Origin: Hofstenia miamia | Taxonomy: Eukaryota; Xenacoelomorpha; Acoela | Direction: 5' to 3' | Length of the DNA stretch: 64,000 nt | Assembly: GCA_004352715.1 (NCBI GenBank) | Contig: SCFE01000040.1 | Coordinates: 70,579-134,578, forward strand | Shown here: piece by piece, positions 23,000 to 34,093 of the stretch | Layout of the letters: each line of letters starts with the position of its first letter | How positions within the stretch are numbered: the first letter of the stretch is position 1 | The notes under the pieces: generated by a model | What the model was told of the DNA's origin: nothing | Databases searched by the model: none | The model's input: the letters and a program-made list of their open reading frames with translations, nothing else | Program-made: the position numbers and the translations under genes

Positions 23000-24513
23000 C
23001 AGGAAGATTTTATTCAGGCTGAGCCTAAGTCTGCCTAAAATGTCTAAAGAGGTTGTTGTGCTGCCTAATTTCCTCTGTTTGTGTGCAGCGAAACGTGTAA
23101 ATTCCAATCAAGGGCTAGGGACAGAAGAAAGTAAATACACTTCACATTTGTGATTTACTACAGCTAGGCTGTATTTTTAGATCAAAATGGCAATTTCTCT
23201 ACATTACGCTCTGAAATTGCGAAGTATTCATTTTTTAAAATTCTGAAAAGAATGGGAGACAGCTTCAAAATGATGTGCAGGCATTGCGGATCGTCATTTG
23301 ACTGCAAGAAAACTAACCATGTGTCTCACCATATTGCTGGAAAGAAGCATGAAACGTCAATCGTGACTTTGCTAGGGTTTGGATAGGAGCCGGATTACCC
23401 GCCTCAGCTCTTGATAAACATTCCGAATTGCGACAATTTCTTGATCAAGGTTTCCAACGAGTTTTGCTCAGTGAGTCATTACTTTATACGTCGTATATTG
23501 ATTGGAAATCCATAAAAGAAAAAGGGAATGGTAAGGATTTTTATGCCATTTTGATGAAGCAACTTACAACGATTGAAAATATTATGCCGTCTTTCTTGGA
23601 ATATTGGACACTGAAATGACTCTTTCTCTGTATTTAATCAAAATTTCCCAAGGGGAAACTGGACCTCATCAATTTCTCTTTCAAGAAGTTGTTGTGGACG
23701 TTTGGTTAGTGAATTTGGAAAGTTAAGGCTGCTCATTACTGACAATAGAAGTTACAAATCATCTGCTGCAAGGGCGTTACAAAGCATGTACAGGAACATG
23801 ATACATGTATCTTGCTACACGCACATGATCAACAGACTTTGCACAAAAATAGTTGAAACTCAAGTGGGTGTCAACGTTGTTATCAAGCATGTAAAAAAAG
23901 GTGTTTGAAAAATGTCCTCGCTGAACACGTGAATTGACAACATTTAAAGGTAACGGGGGCCCTTCCCCATTCCGGTGTTAACGCGGTGGGGGTACCTGGT
24001 TGCGAGTGTTGTGTACATTTCTGACAACTGGGTTGATCTGCAGCAATTTTCGGGAAATTTCCCCGTTTCTGAAAGTACTGCTGCACAGAAAGCTGTTGTT
24101 GATATGAACAATGAAAACTGGATTCGTGGCTGCGCATAAATTTTTGATCCAGATTATTCTGGAGTCCGAGGCAATGAATTTCACCGCAACGGAAGCAAGG
24201 AAACAAGTTCATTCCAGTTTTGAAAAGTTAATGGACTAAATTGAAACTGGTTTGCAAGAGGCGAAAATATTTCTCAACCTGAGAATATTGGTATTTTTGC
24301 GTTTGCACCTTGCACATCAGTTGAGATTGAGCGAGTTTTTTTCGGTTGTGCATTTTGTTTTAGCGAGCCGACCAAATTCGGTGAAACGCTCGCTTCACAA
24401 ACTAATGACTTTTAAATATAATTCTGATCATTTGTAAACTTCGTTTACATTTGCCCTAATTCAAGCATATTTTGACCTAAAATTGTTTTTTTCAGCCTAA
24501 AAAATTCTTCCTC
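23000..24513 (+). mobile_element. hAT 1 DNA transposon inserted in LINE B
   Basis: 1514 bp with imperfect terminal inverted repeats (left CAGGAAGATTTTATTCAGGC; right end reverse-complemented GAGGAAGAATTTTTTAGGCT). A perfect 8-bp target duplication CTTATAAT sits at 22992-22999 and 24514-24521, which is diagnostic for hAT. The empty site reads through in LINE B copy 3. Confidence 0.93.
23250..24437 (+). pseudogene. hAT 1 transposase, decayed
   Basis: Starts MGDSFKMMCRHCGSSFDCKK with a BED-type zinc finger (CxxC then HxxxxxH, ending HHIAGKKHE). The middle part has LLITDNRSYKSSAARALQS and a VSCYTHMINRL stretch, matching the hAT catalytic Asp and CxxH region. Then comes TRWGYLVASVVY. Near 24300 one frame shows SVEIERVFF, the start of the hATC dimerisation domain. 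Stops and frame changes occur throughout. The working protein would be a nuclear transposase; no product is expected here. Confidence 0.82.
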
Positions 24514-24598
24514 CTTATAATGCAAATAAAAATTATCTAGTTGAATATCTAAATTATAATGTCCACGAAATATCTTAACTATGTAATAATTATAATAC

Positions 24599-26452
24599 TA
24601 GGGCATCCATAGATATGACTTTAAAATTCCAGAATAATTTTTATGACAAAATATGACCTTATTTTTAGAAATATGACCTCTCAAAGTTATTTTTGCAAAT
24701 TATAGTCACACAGCATATACTTCCAAATATTTGATGTATTGACGTTTCTGTCGTCTGCTAAAAGTTTCTTTAACATTGAGAACCTGTGCTCAACTGATGC
24801 CCTCTTGGCCTGGCATTGTCGCAATTTGGCATACAATTCGGGGCTTCCATTATATCCATAAAACCATTCATAGCAAGTCTTTTTTGAATTGAAACGAGGA
24901 GACAGCCGTAAATGCGTTTTCAACATTTGAATGTGTTGTGTCAATTATTTGAAATAGATCAGCTATACATGTTGCCTTATCGAAATTAATTTTTTGATTA
25001 TTCCCACTTTAACGACTGCTTCTTTGGGTCGGGAAACAAGAATGCCCCTATCAGTGAGGCTATTTACAACCTCATGGACATTAACAAATTCTTTTGACTC
25101 ATACAACACTGCTTTAACCCAGCTGGCCCATCGCAGACGAAGCTCCACATCCATCGAACATAACACGACGCATCTTGTTTTTAACGATAGCTGCCTTTAC
25201 ACGAATAATAAGAATATCAGTTTTCTCAAATGTGTATCGTATATGCATTGCGTAATTATGTAGCAGATGCGCCAAACAAAAGCCGTGAAACAATAGTGGA
25301 TAAAGTTCCATCATGTAAGGTGCGGCATCTGTGAGAAGCAAGCAAAGCTGGTCACTGTCTGCTTCGAGAAATTTTATGGTATCGTCGATAGCAAAAACAA
25401 TAGTTTGTCTGTTTACCGTTTCGTTTAAGCGCTTGCAAGTAAGCATATTCGTTGTTTCAGGATTCTCAATATCGCCAACAATTAAATGTAGAAAACTTTT
25501 GCCACTCACTTCACTTTCATCGACAACAAAGAAGAATTTCTTTTGATGAAAATTTACGACTTAATACTTTCACGTTATTTAGTTGCAATAGAGTCAATAC
25601 GATTAAAACATGTGGACTGACTTGGAAGTGGATGTCCAATGTTTGTAAATATCGCCTGTAGTTCTATGTTGTGTAGATTATACAACGGAATATTGGCTGA
25701 AAGAAACGCCCGAACAACGTTATCTGCAACATTTTGATTGGGAAATGATATAAACCCTTGATGTGATATCGATTGCTGCTGCTCGGCTAATTTCTTTTTA
25801 TGTTTTTCAGTGTTGCGGTGCTGATCCACATGTTTTACAATCACGTTGCAAAGTGTACAATGTAGAAAATTTGATAGTGTATGATTAAACTCACAAGGAA
25901 ACGATGCAATGATTTCATTTATCTTAGATGAATCAGATAATTTTACTTTACCCATTTCAATAAAGACTAAAAATAAAGAAAGCTATTAGGTAAATGATTT
26001 AAGGAACATTCCAGTTAATTAGGCGAAATAATGTTCTAGGCAGAATCAGAGGTTGTCACTCAAGTAATTAATGCCAATTTAGCCTGAGCGGAACACGTTG
26101 GAGTAGCAATTTGAACAAACGCATTAAATAAACACAAAGAAAGAAACGAACCACAATGAAACAAATCAATTTATTGGATTGATTGATTGATTAAACACAT
26201 TAAATTAAATATAAAAAGCCTACTTTTGATGGGCACGTTTAAAAATTGTCTCAATTTTGCTGCAAAATATTAGTTGTATGACCTACAAACTTAAAATATG
26301 ACCAAATTTTAAAAATGAGATTAAATATGACTTTATATGACTTAATGTGTTTTGATATAAGGTGACTATACCTCCGAAAAGGCTAAATTTGAATAATTCC
26401 TGCAAAATATAACTACCGAAAAAAATATCTTTTATGACTTTTGGATGCCCTA
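24599..26452 (-). mobile_element. hAT 2 DNA transposon inserted in LINE B
   Basis: 1854 bp with terminal inverted repeat TAGGGCATCCA at both ends (left from 24599, right to 26452). The flanks TATAATAC and ATAATAAC look like an 8-bp target duplication with one change. It lies only 85 bp downstream of hAT 1 in the same LINE. The transposase is on the minus strand. Sub-terminal copies of a TATGACTT/TATGACC motif occur at both ends. Confidence 0.88.
24687..25955 (-). pseudogene. hAT 2 transposase (CGGBP1-like zinc finger type)
   Basis: The N-terminal zinc finger has CTLCNVIVKHVDQHRNTEKH (C2H2 of the BED/CGGBP1 type). The catalytic region has FAIDDTIKF and LLLTDAAPYMMELYP, then HGFCLAHLLHNYAMHIR (CxxH signature), RLRWASWVKAVLYES and, at the C-terminus, ASVEHRFSMLKKLL, the hATC dimerisation start. 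It is split into at least four frames (25955-25575, 25509-25114, 25166-24963, 24944-24687). The domain set is complete but no single reading frame survives. Confidence 0.88.
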
Positions 26453-26797
26453 ATAATAACTATCTCTTATGAACGAACTTCTATTAATGAAATGTCTTCT
26501 TCTTGTAATCTTCTTTGTGTAAATACAGTTTGTCTAACTCGCACGAACAATGTAAGTTATTACTTTTTTACTAATTCTGACGTTTCTTTCAAATCCTTAT
26601 TGTTTGAATCATTTATTGATCATGCACTACGTACATATATTAGTAACAAAATTACTAAAAGCAAGCAATTTAATATCATAAATGTCCTAAAACACCCCAT
26701 TTAACTATATTTACAAATTAAATTCTGGACCTCAAACGATTAATTACATTGCAAAAGGAATCTTCTACAAGGCATTCAACATTGTTTCACCAGTTAG

Positions 26798-27048
26798 CCC
26801 GTTTATGCCGTTCGTTGCATTTTTGCAACAAAAACATGCCTCTACATGTATGCACTTGCAGAAAAATTTATGCGTAACCTAGGATGCCGACAGTTGCGTT
26901 TTTGCAACATTCTATTTTTGGCTATAACTTCATACAAACATAATATCAGTAAAATAAAAACATTTTTTATAAGCTCTAGACTTGTATATTAATATATAAA
27001 AGTGTTGGTGGCGAACTAAAAAAAATTTTTTCCTTCGGCATAAATGGG
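26798..27048. mobile_element. piggyBac-like MITE (251 bp) in LINE B
   Basis: Ends CCCGTTTATGCCG and CGGCATAAATGGG form the inverted repeat. They are flanked by TTAG (26794-26797, a one-base variant) and TTAA (27049-27052). The TTAACCC...GGGTTAA ends are typical of piggyBac. There is no coding capacity. The homologous site in LINE B copy 2 is empty, with a single TTAA at 52132-52135, which fixes the insertion boundaries. A GTTGCATTTTTGCAAC hairpin lies near the left end. Confidence 0.88.
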
Positions 27049-28290
27049 TTAAGGAGCGAAGGGTTAAGAGTAAAGCAATTAAATTTCCTTTTTCAAACAC
27101 CGACGATAATTAAGTGCATGAACTAGTATCAATTAAACGAGAATTATTTGACCTTGCGAAATCCTAGCCGACAAAGACTAATTGGACTAATTACGAAAAA
27201 TCAAAGAAAGTAATTAGGGACAAAAAAATTAACTAAAGCTAGGCAAAAATTCTTTAATCAATTATATTCTACTCGAGAAAAATGGCGATACGTCCATGAA
27301 TTTATTGGAAAATATAAAGATCTTTCATCCGAAATAAATGGATTAAACATCGATAATACTGCTGTAACCGGCAAAACCCAAATACTAAATCTTTTAATTT
27401 CAACATTCAAAGAACTTGAAAATGTTAATTTCCCACCTTATAAGAAAAAAAATCCTGGTAATCTCAAACAATCAAAACAATTTTCCTTTAGACTTGCTAC
27501 AATCAATGAATTAGAAAACATTATTAAAAAACTTGATACCAACAAATCAACCGCTTCTTATAATCTCCCATTTTTTATTATTAAACATTTTTTATATTTT
27601 TGGAGAACAATTACTAATAGCATTTAATCAATGCATTATTGATTGTGAATTTCCAGACATACTAAAAAATCAGATATAACTCTTATATATAAAAAGCTGA
27701 CAATTTAAAAGCAAAAAATTATAGACCAATTTGTATTACACATCCTTTCAGCAAACTCTTTGAAAAACTATTGTATATTCAAATAAACGCATTCCTAAAA
27801 TCTGAAAACATCCTATCGCATAAACAATTTGGGTTTCGCATTGGCCATAACACCCAAGACCCAATTTTATTTATTAGTCAACAAATAAAGTCTAATCTAT
27901 CTCATAATAAATGCAGTGTTGTCGCATTATTACATTTAAGTAAGGCATTCAATTCCATGAATTTTGATATTTTGCACCATACGAATTTTGGTGATAACTC
28001 AATTAATTTAATCATGAACTTCCTAGAAAACAGACAACAGCGTGTAATACTAAACAGTAAGAAATCAAACTATGTTACGACTAACCGTGGGTGCCCCCAA
28101 TGTACTGCTCTTGGCACTAGTTTATTTGTAAATTATGTAAATGATATAATTAAACGTCTTAAACACAGCGACATTTACCAATATGACGACGACACATGCC
28201 TAATAAGAACGTAAAAAAGTGCTTTGAATGCTACAAAAAACCTCCAAACAGAGGTAGAAAAATAAAACAATTATTTTGCAAATCACTGGT

Positions 28291-29655
28291 CAATATGATT
28301 TCTGGGGCAAATAGTTTGAAATGTGTATTTAGTAGGTGCATTAATGTGTAATGCAAATCTGCAATAGGAATGATTTACTACTTGTAGTTCAGCAGAAGTC
28401 TGCATTTCGATTTTAGTAATAAATTGTACAAATGGGATATATGTATTTTAGAATTGGTACTCTGACAACTTAATTAGGGTTAGGTTAGTGTTAATAATAG
28501 TGTTAATAAAGGTAATTATTTTGCTAGATACATATTGTAGTACTTATGTAAATTGTTTGGTATTTTGAACTAATTTCTTTTAGTTATTCCATGCCTCGAA
28601 ATTGCAAAAATTCTGTAGATTCATTTTGTTTTCTATGTGGTCTTTATACAGTGGTAAATCAATGAAGAAGAACAACATTGTCTCTCGGGACAATTTTTAT
28701 TTCAGGTGTGTTCTCGGAGATCAAGATAAATCATGGGGACCTCAGTAGGCTCTTAAATGCTGTTGACTATAGCATACATCAATGGTTAATTTGTGCTGAT
28801 CTTAAGGTGGTTGAAATGCTCATAGGATTGCAGAAGGACTTTACACAATAGTGTTCTTTTATATGCCTTTGGGATAGCGTAATGTAGGGAGCAGTATGTA
28901 AAAAGTGATTGGGAAATGCGTCAATTCCTGGAACATCAAGTGTTTCCCAAATTCAATTACTAAATCCTAAGAAAATACTCTTGCCGCCACTCCATATCAA
29001 GTTGGGTTTGATGAAGGATTTTGTGAAGACTATAGCGATGGTTTTCTGCATCTCTGTGAGAAATTTCCTTACATTAGCTCCGCAAAATTGAAAGACGGTA
29101 TATTCGTTGAACCAGAAATAAATAATGTTACGCTGGATAGAGAATGTAAACTTACTACTGTTGAAGGACGAGCGTGGACTGTTTTTAAAAATACCACCGA
29201 TTTTTCCTTGGAAATGTGAAGTCAAGTCATTGTGTGGACGTTGTTGAAAAATTATTGAATGAGTTTAAAAATACATTTCTTACACCACCATTTGAATTCT
29301 TTCCGGACAATTTTGGTGCCGTATCAGACGGGGAAGGATATTAAATGCATGGAAGAACGATACCACGGGTTGTGGAGCACCAATATGATGGGAGATTACT
29401 GTTGGAACTTAATCAGAGATAAACCGGATGCTACCTACAAAAGAAAAAGTTACGCTAAACGTTTCTAAATACTATTTTTGTGATATTATTGTACAATTTG
29501 TGTTAATAATATTTAAATAGCCATCTCATTTACTAGCCATCAACCGGTTGTTTAAATGAATTTTTGAAACCAGCACAACAAATTTACCTAGAAAATTATC
29601 TTAGTTGTCTTGCCTCAAAGAAAACGTTCGAATTTGTTGACGGTGTAATCAATTA
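28291..29655 (+). mobile_element. Insert carrying a widespread invertebrate repeat protein
   Basis: LINE B sequence stops at about 28290 and resumes at about 29656, so about 1.36 kb is inserted. I could not find clear inverted repeats or target duplication at the ends, so the limits are approximate. The insert holds the broken gene described at 28591-29467. Confidence 0.7.
28591..29467 (+). pseudogene. Repeat-family protein with Cys-rich start and DYCW end, decayed
   Basis: Starts MPRNCKNSVDSFCFLCG (Cys-rich, zinc-finger-like). Later pieces read WLICADLKVVEMLIGLQ, ILLPPLHIKLGLMKDFVK, MSLKIHFLHHHLNSFRTI, then YHGLWSTNMMGDYCWNLIRD near the end. From memory, this combination is common in predicted uncharacterised proteins of arthropods and cnidarians that occur in many copies. 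I do not know its biochemical activity. Several stops and at least three frames are used. It lies inside the LINE B insertion, so it moves or was moved as part of a mobile element. Confidence 0.7.
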
Positions 29656-30722
29656 TAACTAAATATTGAAAAAAACTCAATTTATAATTTTTTCACCGAA
29701 GACACAAAGAAATCTAGTAAGTGATATAGAACTAAAGATAAATAAAGAGTCAATAAAGCAAAGTTAATCAGTCAACTATTTAGGAGTTAAGATAGATAAC
29801 GAGTTAAAGTTTGAAAAATCCGTACTTAAGATTCAAAAAATAACTGCAGGCATTCTATATCTTTATAATTTACGCAATATAATATCAAGCAATTATCATA
29901 AACAACTGATACCTGCATTCTACTTGTTTCATTTTCAATATTGTTCGTTTCTTTTAACTGATCTAAATTCTCAATATCGTATGCTTCTATCAAAGACATT
30001 TATTTGGTGTATAAAAACTCCATTTTATATAAATTCACATCTCGTCTAACATCTCTCCTTTTCCTTAATGACTATATTAAATTAAATGAGCGATCATAAA
30101 AATTTCTTTGTTTAGATAAAAATTCTAATGGCTTTCATCACATATCAATAAAATTGTGGAATAATTTAGACTATGAGTAGAAAATAATGTGAAAACGTTT
30201 AGAAAAAACTTCAGAAATCACTGCTAGCAAAACAATGCACACAGGAGACAGGAACACACTTCACACATTCCAGACATACTCACAATATTGAACACCTACA
30301 CAAACAGTCACACAATTATTGATTTTTATTATTATTATGTATTGTGTCTATTATTTTGTAGCTTTAGATTTGTTTGTATTATATTGTATTTGTAACGTTT
30401 TAGCAAATATATTGCTTATTATTATTAGGCATAAAATTTTATATTTTTAATAATTAGTGTTTTGATATTTGCATTTCAATATTCCTATTCCAAAGCAGTA
30501 ACTGTCCGTCGCGTTCTTCTCCCTACTCCTACATATCGTTGAAAATGTACTTTTAATTTTGTATATTTTAACCTATCTTTCTTTAAAAAATGTAACTATA
30601 TATTATATATATACAGGGTCAGGCAAATTAATTGAATCACCGTATAGAATCTAGGTTTTTTGCATTTAACAGTGAACAAAACATCAAAAACACATATATT
30701 TTGGCTTTATCAGTAAATCACT

Positions 30723-31736
30723 TTAGTAGCCAGTATAACCACCACGGGCAGCCCGCAGAGCTGCAACTCGTCGAGGCATTGAGTTAATGACTTCATCAAT
30801 CATCCTGTGGAGCTGCAAATCTGTGCGCCAAACATCCTGAGCTGCGGCAATTACTTGTTCTCGTGTATTATGTGGCCTCTGTTGCACTTTTCTCTTCAGC
30901 ATATCCCACACATTCTCGATGCAGTTGGCATCAGGGGAGTATGGAGGCCAGCAGAGCAGAGCAATGTTGTTTCTTTCAAAGAAAGCCAGAACAGCATGAG
31001 CCTTGTGCGAGGGAGCATTATCCTGTTGGAAATGGGTGTAGACAGGAATCTGCTGAGCAAATAGTGGGAGCAGATTATTCTGTAAAACCTCCAGGTACTT
31101 CGCAGCAGTCATTGTGCCTTCGAGAGGAACAAGTGGACCAGGGCCGTCGGCTGTAATGCACCCCCAAAACATGATCTTGGTTACAAAGGAGCGCCGCTGA
31201 ACTGTGTGTTGTGATCTGATCGCTTCACCACGTCCTCTGCGAACAAACAGGGGTCGCGCAGTTCCTATTTCAATGGTAGTTTCATCACTGAAGACTATCC
31301 TTCGCCACTGTGCTGCTTTCCAGTTAATGTGCTCCCGTGCCCACTGTAACCGCTGATGCATCCTTGGTGCTGTTAGATTAGGCGAAGGCACTGGTCGATA
31401 GGCTACTAGCCCTGAACGCCTCAGGGACCTTCTAATGGTACTGACGTCCACATTAGCAGCTTCTCCACCCGCAGAATGCTGTACCTGCCTGGCTGATAGA
31501 GTTGGATTTGCCACCACAATTCTTCGAATGAGTCGTTCAGTGTGTTGTGTGAGAGATCTTCGACGACCACACCTGCCAGTCCGTTGTGGGGATAAAGATT
31601 GTATCATATTATGCTGGCGAATGATGCGGTTAACTGTTGGTTGCGATATGGACAACATGGAAGCAATTTGGCGCTGGCTATGACCATTTCTGTGGTTTAG
31701 AATAACAAGCCGTCTGATGTTTAGTGGAGTATCCAT
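30723..31736 (-). CDS. Tc1 transposase (DD34E), intact
   Basis: 337 codons from ATG 31736 (MDTPLNIRR) to TAA/TAG at 30723. The N-terminal paired DNA-binding domain has the helix-turn-helix QRQIASMLSISQPTVNRIIR, then a GRCGRRRSL motif (GRPR-type hook) and a second HTH in VDVSTIRRSLRRSG. Catalytic residues are Asp in IVFSDETTI, Asp in FQQDNAPSHKA and Glu in ANCIENVWD, with 34 residues between the last two. WPPYSPDANCIENVW is the usual Tc1 block. Length matches the family. It binds the 37-bp ends and moves the element by cut and paste at TA in the nucleus. Confidence 0.97.
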   Translation of the reverse strand: MDTPLNIRRLVILNHRNGHSQRQIASMLSISQPTVNRIIRQHNMIQSLSPQRTGRCGRRRSLTQHTERLIRRIVVANPTLSARQVQHSAGGEAANVDVSTIRRSLRRSGLVAYRPVPSPNLTAPRMHQRLQWAREHINWKAAQWRRIVFSDETTIEIGTARPLFVRRGRGEAIRSQHTVQRRSFVTKIMFWGCITADGPGPLVPLEGTMTAAKYLEVLQNNLLPLFAQQIPVYTHFQQDNAPSHKAHAVLAFFERNNIALLCWPPYSPDANCIENVWDMLKRKVQQRPHNTREQVIAAAQDVWRTDLQLHRMIDEVINSMPRRVAALRAARGGYTGY

Positions 31737-31776
31737 AACAGATTACTATAGAGAAAAACAGACGAATAAGCAAACG

Positions 31777-31891
31777 TATGAGATAAAATCATGTCATTGG
31801 TCTAATGTGATTGGCTTATAATTAACATATTATGCAGTATGAGATAAAATCATGTCATTGGTCTAATGTGATTGGCTTATAATTAACATAT
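31777..31891 (-). repeat. 54-bp tandem duplication upstream of the Tc1 transposase
   Basis: Unit 31777-31830 is repeated without change at 31838-31891 (period 61 bp). Each unit holds two ATTGG sequences (CCAAT on the transposase strand). It lies between the inverted repeat and the transposase start, so it could form part of the promoter. Confidence 0.85.
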
Positions 31892-31949
31892 GCATACATT
31901 ATATAAATTCTATACGGTGATTCAATTAATTTGCCTGACCCTGTATATA

Positions 31950-32480
31950 CTTTTTGCGTAGTGATAAAATACGGATGTAAAATCTCTTCTACAACCTTTG
32001 ACGTCTTTGCTTTCCTCTCCTCTGCTTTTCTGGATCTAACACTGGTTGAATCACGGGAGGAGGACCGGGACTAAGAGGGGGTTTTGAGTCAATTCGGGAC
32101 GGGGTTAGATTACTGATGTGAGCAAAGGACACTCTAGTCTCCTCGGAGTCCCGCACAGAGAGTTGTCTCCGTGCTTAGTCGCGGGGAATCGCGCTCCCGA
32201 GGGGAGAGTTGTCTCCTCTCATAGTGGCGGCTGCTACTGCTGGAGTCCTCTGCTAGGTGCTCTCATTTACGTGAGGTGCTCTTGTCTGTTCATCTCAGTG
32301 TAGCTGCTCTGCTGGTTTTCGTCTTGTGGATTCATCCATCTTCGGACATGGCGTCTGGTTGGTGGGTTGTTCTCTGATCATTTCATGGTTACTAAACAAA
32401 TATATAAGGTTAAGGTCCCAATCCTGGGTATTTAAATGATCTAGATATCTCTGCTGTCTAGCCTTTCTCTGAGGCAAAAT
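31950..32480 (-). pseudogene. Gypsy 1 pol C-terminal tail
   Basis: Continues the pol frame with LPQRKARQQRYLDHLN, then a region rich in Pro, Ser, Arg and Lys with SRIDSKPPLSPGPPP, up to the Tc1 element. The DNA here is strikingly GC-rich for this window. Integrase C-terminal tails of gypsy elements are variable, and the function of this part is unknown. Confidence 0.6.
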
Positions 32481-32679
32481 ACGAGTAGCTATAGTGTTGC
32501 TACTATTACCAAGGTTACTATCATACTCAACCTGTGTAAGGTCATCCTCCTCGCACTCAGTGAGGTTGTTATAATACTCAATTTCATTTACGCCGTCATC
32601 GACGGGGGAAAACTTGTTATTATTGTTGATGACTGCATTATTTATATCCTTAATAGTTCGCCTAAGTCACTGGAAGTGG

Positions 32680-33790
32680 GCGACTTTACCATTATTTAGT
32701 AAGTACCAGTGGTGGTCTACTACTTTCGAGATCACAAAAGGTCCTTGCCAATTGGTGTAAAGTTTCTACACTTGATTGGCATTGGTAATCTGACGAGGGA
32801 AATACGTGAAAACAGAATCTCCCTGCTTGTGCAGTTCACCATACAATTTTTTGTTAAAGTTTCTTCTTTGGCAGCTGTATTGTAGAAAAACTCTACCGCC
32901 TCTATTACTTGCTTCCAATGCCGACTGGCGGCCTGGGCCAGAGCTACCCTTATTAGCTTAATGATGGTGCAATTTAATCGCTCAACAACACCATTCGACT
33001 GTGGGTGATATGTAGTAGTGAAATCATGTACAATCTCTACCTCTCACATGAGGGTGGCAATCAGGTTGTTTTCGAATTGAGGACTGGGATCAGAGACTAA
33101 CCTCTCCATAGGTCCGAACTTAAAAATTTACTCCTTCACGACTTTTTCTCTGATGACTTTGGCTGTAGTACTATCGAGCGGGATGAGCCTCATGTACTTG
33201 GTGAAATGGTCAATCAGGACCAGAAGATACTGAAAGCCTTTGTCATCTCTCGATAATTTTTCTAAGTCCATATGGACTACTTCGTTGGTTCGTTTGGCGA
33301 CCCGACTGTGGAGCTTGGCTCTTTGCTCCAGGAAGTGTCCGGCTCCCTGAAGCAGGCAAGCTTCGCATTTGTCAATCACGTCTTGGATGGCAGCTCATAC
33401 TCTGATGGTTATGTAGCGAGCCTTGAAAGTTCTCTTGGTCTGGATGATTCCCAGATGACCTTGCTCATGGATTTTCTGGACGAGATCCCTCCTGAAATAC
33501 TTGGGAATCGCCAGCCGGTTGTTTCAACTATGGACATACAGGAGCCCAGCTTCAGGAACCTTCCAATTATAGTGCTGGAAGTACCTCTTGGAAGCATAGC
33601 TTAAAGTGTGATTTGGATTATTCACTTTTGCACTGATTTCTGACAGGATCTTATTGTGCTGCTGATGGACAGCAATTTCCTTCTCTGAGATTTCTTCCTT
33701 CACAAGGATGGGGAGGATTGCTTTCCCATTCCAATCAGCATTGATTTTGGGAAGGAGCTTGTTCTCACAGGCCAGGATAAACCCAAATGG
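32680..33790 (-). pseudogene. Gypsy 1 integrase, decayed
   Basis: Zinc-binding end with CEACLLQGAG near 33370, then the catalytic core: VVHMDLEKLSRDDKG (first Asp), LVLIDHFTKYMRLIPL, SDPSPQFENN (second Asp) and YHPQSNGVVERLN (catalytic Glu). It is read in more than one frame. Integrase would insert the cDNA into chromosomal DNA. The motifs are conserved but the reading frame is not. Confidence 0.8.
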
Positions 33791-34057
33791 AGTCTTCTCA
33801 CCAGATGGCTTCCTGAGATCTTGCTCATAGCTGGGGAGGGCAGTGAAGTAGTCCGTGTTAAGATGGAGTCTCCCTGGATGGTGGGTGATCATAAAGGTAA
33901 AGTCATTCAGATATTTGATCCACCAGGCGATGATGTTCGATTTGTCCCTGGAAAACTTCTTAAGCCATGCTAGCATGGAGTTATCAGTGCATACAGTAAA
34001 CTGGCGACCTAGGATGAAGAAGCAAAATTTCTTCAAGCTCTCGACAAGTGCTAGCAT
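33524..34057 (-). pseudogene. Gypsy 1 RNase H and connection to integrase
   Basis: MLALVESLKKF and FTVCTDNSMLAWLKKF mark the RNase H catalytic Glu and Asp region. WWIKYLNDFTF and HHPGRLHLNTDYFTALP follow, the typical gypsy RNase H end (normally NxADALSR-like). The downstream linker shares EEISEKEI and TLS...YFxxYxWK patterns with gypsy 2. A frame break separates it from the RT. Confidence 0.8.
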
Positions 34058-34093
34058 CTCAGATTTAGTGGCCCCATAGTTTAACTCAGCACT

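Larger units (their letters stand above)
22727..30440 (+). mobile_element. LINE family B, copy 1, carrying four nested insertions
   Basis: LINE B sequence is present at 22727-22999, 24514-24598, 26453-26797, 27049-28290 and 29656-30440. Each segment aligns in order with the minus-strand copies at 52825-51572 and 59655-58940. The endonuclease begins NRNDFLKLITKIG and continues IFIITETWLKPDIDP. The RT contains KQFGFRIGHN near 27820, GCPQCTALGTSLF near 28090 and the YDDDTCLI box near 28180. After the last insert, the IIFSPKTQRN and YLGVKIDNELKFEK motifs follow, and WNNLDYE lies near the C-terminus. Stops and frameshifts make it inactive. Confidence 0.85.
30614..31943 (-). mobile_element. Complete Tc1-type transposon
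   Basis: 1330 bp with perfect 37-bp terminal inverted repeats starting CAGGGTCAGGCAAATTAATT, flanked by the TA target duplication (30612-30613 and 31944-31945). It contains one uninterrupted transposase ORF on the minus strand. The coding part is visibly GC-richer than the surrounding DNA. It sits exactly at the end of the gypsy 1 pol reading frame, so it appears to have inserted there. Every component needed for activity is present. Confidence 0.97.

Noticed and set aside
31435-31683. Plus-strand ORFs over the Tc1 element
   Set aside because: Antisense shadows of the intact Tc1 transposase, open because of its GC-rich codon usage.
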